55,319 nucleotides of DNA from a bacterium (GTDB lineage Bacteria; Bdellovibrionota; FAC87; UBA2466). The first letter of the stretch is position 1. Each line of letters starts with the position of its first letter. The stretch lies in NCBI GenBank assembly GCA_009927045.1, contig RFNT01000093.1, positions 1-55,319 of the forward strand, given 5' to 3'. Both the position numbers and the translations under genes were made by a program. Shown one piece after another: positions 54,121 to 55,319 of this stretch. The notes below the pieces were generated by a model, which was given only the letters and a program-made list of their open reading frames with translations, did not search any database and had not been told where the DNA came from.

Positions 54121-54465
54121 ATGAAGAAATCTTTATTTTTTGTAGCAGGGGTCCTGTTACTAGCCGCTTGTGGTAACGATAATAATAATTCGGCTCAGTT
54201 GCCTCAACAGCCAATCCAGCAACCCTATCAACAGCCTTATCAGCAGCCTTATCAACAACCACCGAATCAACAACAGCCTTATGGTCAGTACCCTTATGGG
54301 AATTATGGGCAGAATCCTTACGGGGGCTATGGCCAGTATCCTTATGGAAACAATGGTTATAATCGTCCATGGGGTGGATATGGGCAATATCCCTATGGCG
54401 GCGGTGGATACGGACAAAATCCGTATGGTGGCGGGTATGGACAGTATCCCTACGGCTGGCGCTAA
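54121..54465 (+). CDS. Tyr/Gly/Gln/Pro-rich repeat lipoprotein
   Basis: A 114-residue protein. A signal peptide ends in the lipobox LLAACG. The mature part has two repeat zones: a QQPYQQPYQQP region (about residues 28-50), then repeats of G-Y-G-Q-Y/N-P-Y-G to the end. The composition is that of low-complexity, prion-like or adhesive proteins. It should be tethered to the membrane as a flexible surface or periplasmic layer. A strong shared terminator follows. No family assignment is made. Confidence 0.75.
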   Translation: MKKSLFFVAGVLLLAACGNDNNNSAQLPQQPIQQPYQQPYQQPYQQPPNQQQPYGQYPYGNYGQNPYGGYGQYPYGNNGYNRPWGGYGQYPYGGGGYGQNPYGGGYGQYPYGWR

Positions 54466-54497
54466 TCGCTAGAACCTGTTGGGAGATCCCTTGAATG

Positions 54498-54528
54498 AAG
54501 GGCGGTAGCTAGTTAGCTATCGCCCTTT
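54498..54528. terminator. Bidirectional terminator between convergent genes
   Basis: AAGGGCG and CGCCCTT with an inner TAGCTA/TAGCTA-like arm form a long stem with a short loop. T-rich sequence follows on the plus strand (TTTAATTGTTTTT). The stop codon of the minus-strand coiled-coil gene lies inside it. Confidence 0.75.
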
Positions 54529-55112
54529 AATTGTTTTTCGGCTTCATTCTTTTTAGCCGTCAAGGTTTCCAGTAAAGTTTGATGGTGTTTTTCTCTCTCG
54601 ATCCAGTGAGCTTTTTGAGCGGCTAAGTCCCGCTTTCGGGTCTGAAGCATTGCCCAATCGGCTTTGAGTTTTCTTAAGAGTTCAGAAACTTCAGTGATCT
54701 TTTTTTGCGTGTCCTGATTCCATTTTTCGCGATCTGTTTTTTCCGTTTGAGCTAATTTTCTATTTGGAGCTTTAACCAACTGATTCAAGGCTTCTTGATT
54801 CTTGGTCTTCTCCTGCCGAGCTTTCTCTAGAAAATTTTCATACTGTTCTTTAAGTACTCCGTATTGAGTTTCTATTTTTTCCAAGGCTTCAATTTGTGAG
54901 GAGACCGTTCCGATATTTTTATTGGAATTACTGATGTTTGATTCCGTAGTTTCGATGCTCTTCAGTAGGATTTGCACATTCTCTTGCATTCTGCGTTTGC
55001 CAGAGGCACTCAACTGAGGAGAGGGAGCTGCCGCCGCTTCTTCTGCCCATAACCGTGGCATCCATCCCAATGCAATGAGGACTATGAAAGAAAGATTGAA
55101 TAGTGTTTTCAT
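54513..55112 (-). CDS. Exported coiled-coil protein, function unknown
   Basis: A 199-residue protein with a signal peptide (FIVLIALGWMPRLWA) and then almost continuous heptad-like, highly charged helix from about residue 45 to 195. This is expected to form a long periplasmic coiled coil, as in Skp-like or EnvC-type adaptors, but no catalytic or binding domain is recognised. Gene order with a TlpA-like protein upstream does not suggest a role. Confidence 0.7.
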   Translation of the reverse strand: MKTLFNLSFIVLIALGWMPRLWAEEAAAAPSPQLSASGKRRMQENVQILLKSIETTESNISNSNKNIGTVSSQIEALEKIETQYGVLKEQYENFLEKARQEKTKNQEALNQLVKAPNRKLAQTEKTDREKWNQDTQKKITEVSELLRKLKADWAMLQTRKRDLAAQKAHWIEREKHHQTLLETLTAKKNEAEKQLKGDS

Positions 55113-55145
55113 ACCTTGAGTTTACTCTGACAGGGGCGTTCGGTG

Positions 55146-55319
55146 TTAGCCCTCGGCGCAAGTCTTGAAATATTGGAGCATTTCCTGTGAAAGCCAGTCC
55201 TGGGGTCCAATCCATTTTCTCAGCACGCGTCCTTCTTTTTGGATGAGGAAGGTTTCAGGAAAGCGGGTAATTCCAAACTTGCGAGCGTATTGACCCTCCG
55301 GATCCAATAAAACTGGAAA
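55146..55319 (-). CDS. TlpA/ResA-type thioredoxin-like protein, C-terminal fragment
   Basis: The last 57 residues of a minus-strand gene cut by the window edge. The segment FPVLLDPEGQYARKFGITRF then PETFLIQKEGRV is the cis-Pro loop and following strand of the TlpA/DsbE/AhpC-type thioredoxin fold. The CXXC region would be outside the window. Such proteins reduce periplasmic cytochrome or disulfide substrates, or act as antioxidants. It ends at TAA 55148-55146. Confidence 0.75.
   Translation of the reverse strand, partial: FPVLLDPEGQYARKFGITRFPETFLIQKEGRVLRKWIGPQDWLSQEMLQYFKTCAEG

Noticed and set aside
54190-54460. Repeats in the Tyr/Gly-rich gene as CRISPR or mobile repeat
   Set aside because: They keep the reading frame of a lipoprotein and lack constant repeat-spacer structure.

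Overview
The window reads as chromosomal DNA of a Gram-negative, motile, Bdellovibrio-like bacterium (phylum Bdellovibrionota, the former delta-proteobacterial predators). This is inferred from a sigma-54-linked flagellar operon led by a TPR protein, an flbD-motA-motB cluster, many predicted lipoproteins and periplasmic proteins, an mlaEFD lipid transporter, PilF-like and RodZ-like proteins, and very tight packing. Many genes are joined by ATGA overlaps, and several convergent pairs overlap at their stop codons. No rRNA, tRNA or CRISPR array was seen.

Layout. 1-11 kb, mostly minus strand: the start of a PIN-domain gene, an M20 amidohydrolase, a secreted protein made of exact 18-residue Cys repeats, a thiamine-binding (YkoF/MTH1187-like) protein, an approximately 0.8 kb intron-like ribozyme with a group II domain V and no reading frame, cardiolipin synthase, metH, prfC and a trypsin-like lipoprotein protease. 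11-17 kb: a GAF/HD-GYP c-di-GMP phosphodiesterase, a sigma-54 activator with a dead receiver domain, then mlaE-mlaF-mlaD behind a lipoprotein gene. 17.5-32 kb, plus strand: a TPR protein, a receiver-less sigma-54 activator, a well-formed -24/-12 promoter, then flgB-flgC-fliE-fliF-fliG-fliH-fliI-fliJ-motE-like-fliK-flgD-TIGR02530-like gene, a terminator, and flgE. 32-39 kb: cupredoxin, hpt, two proteins of unknown role, a VKOR-DsbA fusion, a LOG-family protein and a glycosyltransferase. 38-42 kb: ftsQ-ftsA-ftsZ. 42-44 kb, minus: motB, motA, flbD. 44-47 kb: PduO-type adenosyltransferase and an ArsR regulator coupled to a cytochrome c-FTR1 permease. 46.6-54 kb, minus: an alpha/beta hydrolase, rodZ, a PilF-like TPR lipoprotein, a Ser/Thr kinase with zinc ribbons and FHA, a VWA protein and a lytic transglycosylase. 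54-55.3 kb: a Tyr/Gly/Gln-rich lipoprotein, a coiled-coil protein and the end of a TlpA-like thioredoxin.

How the parts fit. The central block builds the flagellar basal body, rod and hook. A sigma-54 activator sits directly before the promoter it probably serves, and motAB with flbD supply the stator and a regulator. FtsQAZ run division. RodZ and the transglycosylase act on the cell wall, and Mla, CLS and the lipoproteins act on the envelope. MetH needs cobalamin, and the PduO-type enzyme handles cobalamin elsewhere in the window.

Five genes (M20 peptidase, CLS, serine protease, HD-GYP, lytic transglycosylase) are each split by a single-base frameshift. In every case the other frame carries the expected rest of the protein. 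Four of the five are repaired by adding one base to a short G or C run. This may be assembly error or real decay; the sequence alone cannot decide. The two most unusual items are the ORF-less group II intron-like RNA (about 2247-3057) and the 18-residue Cys-repeat protein (1314-1871).
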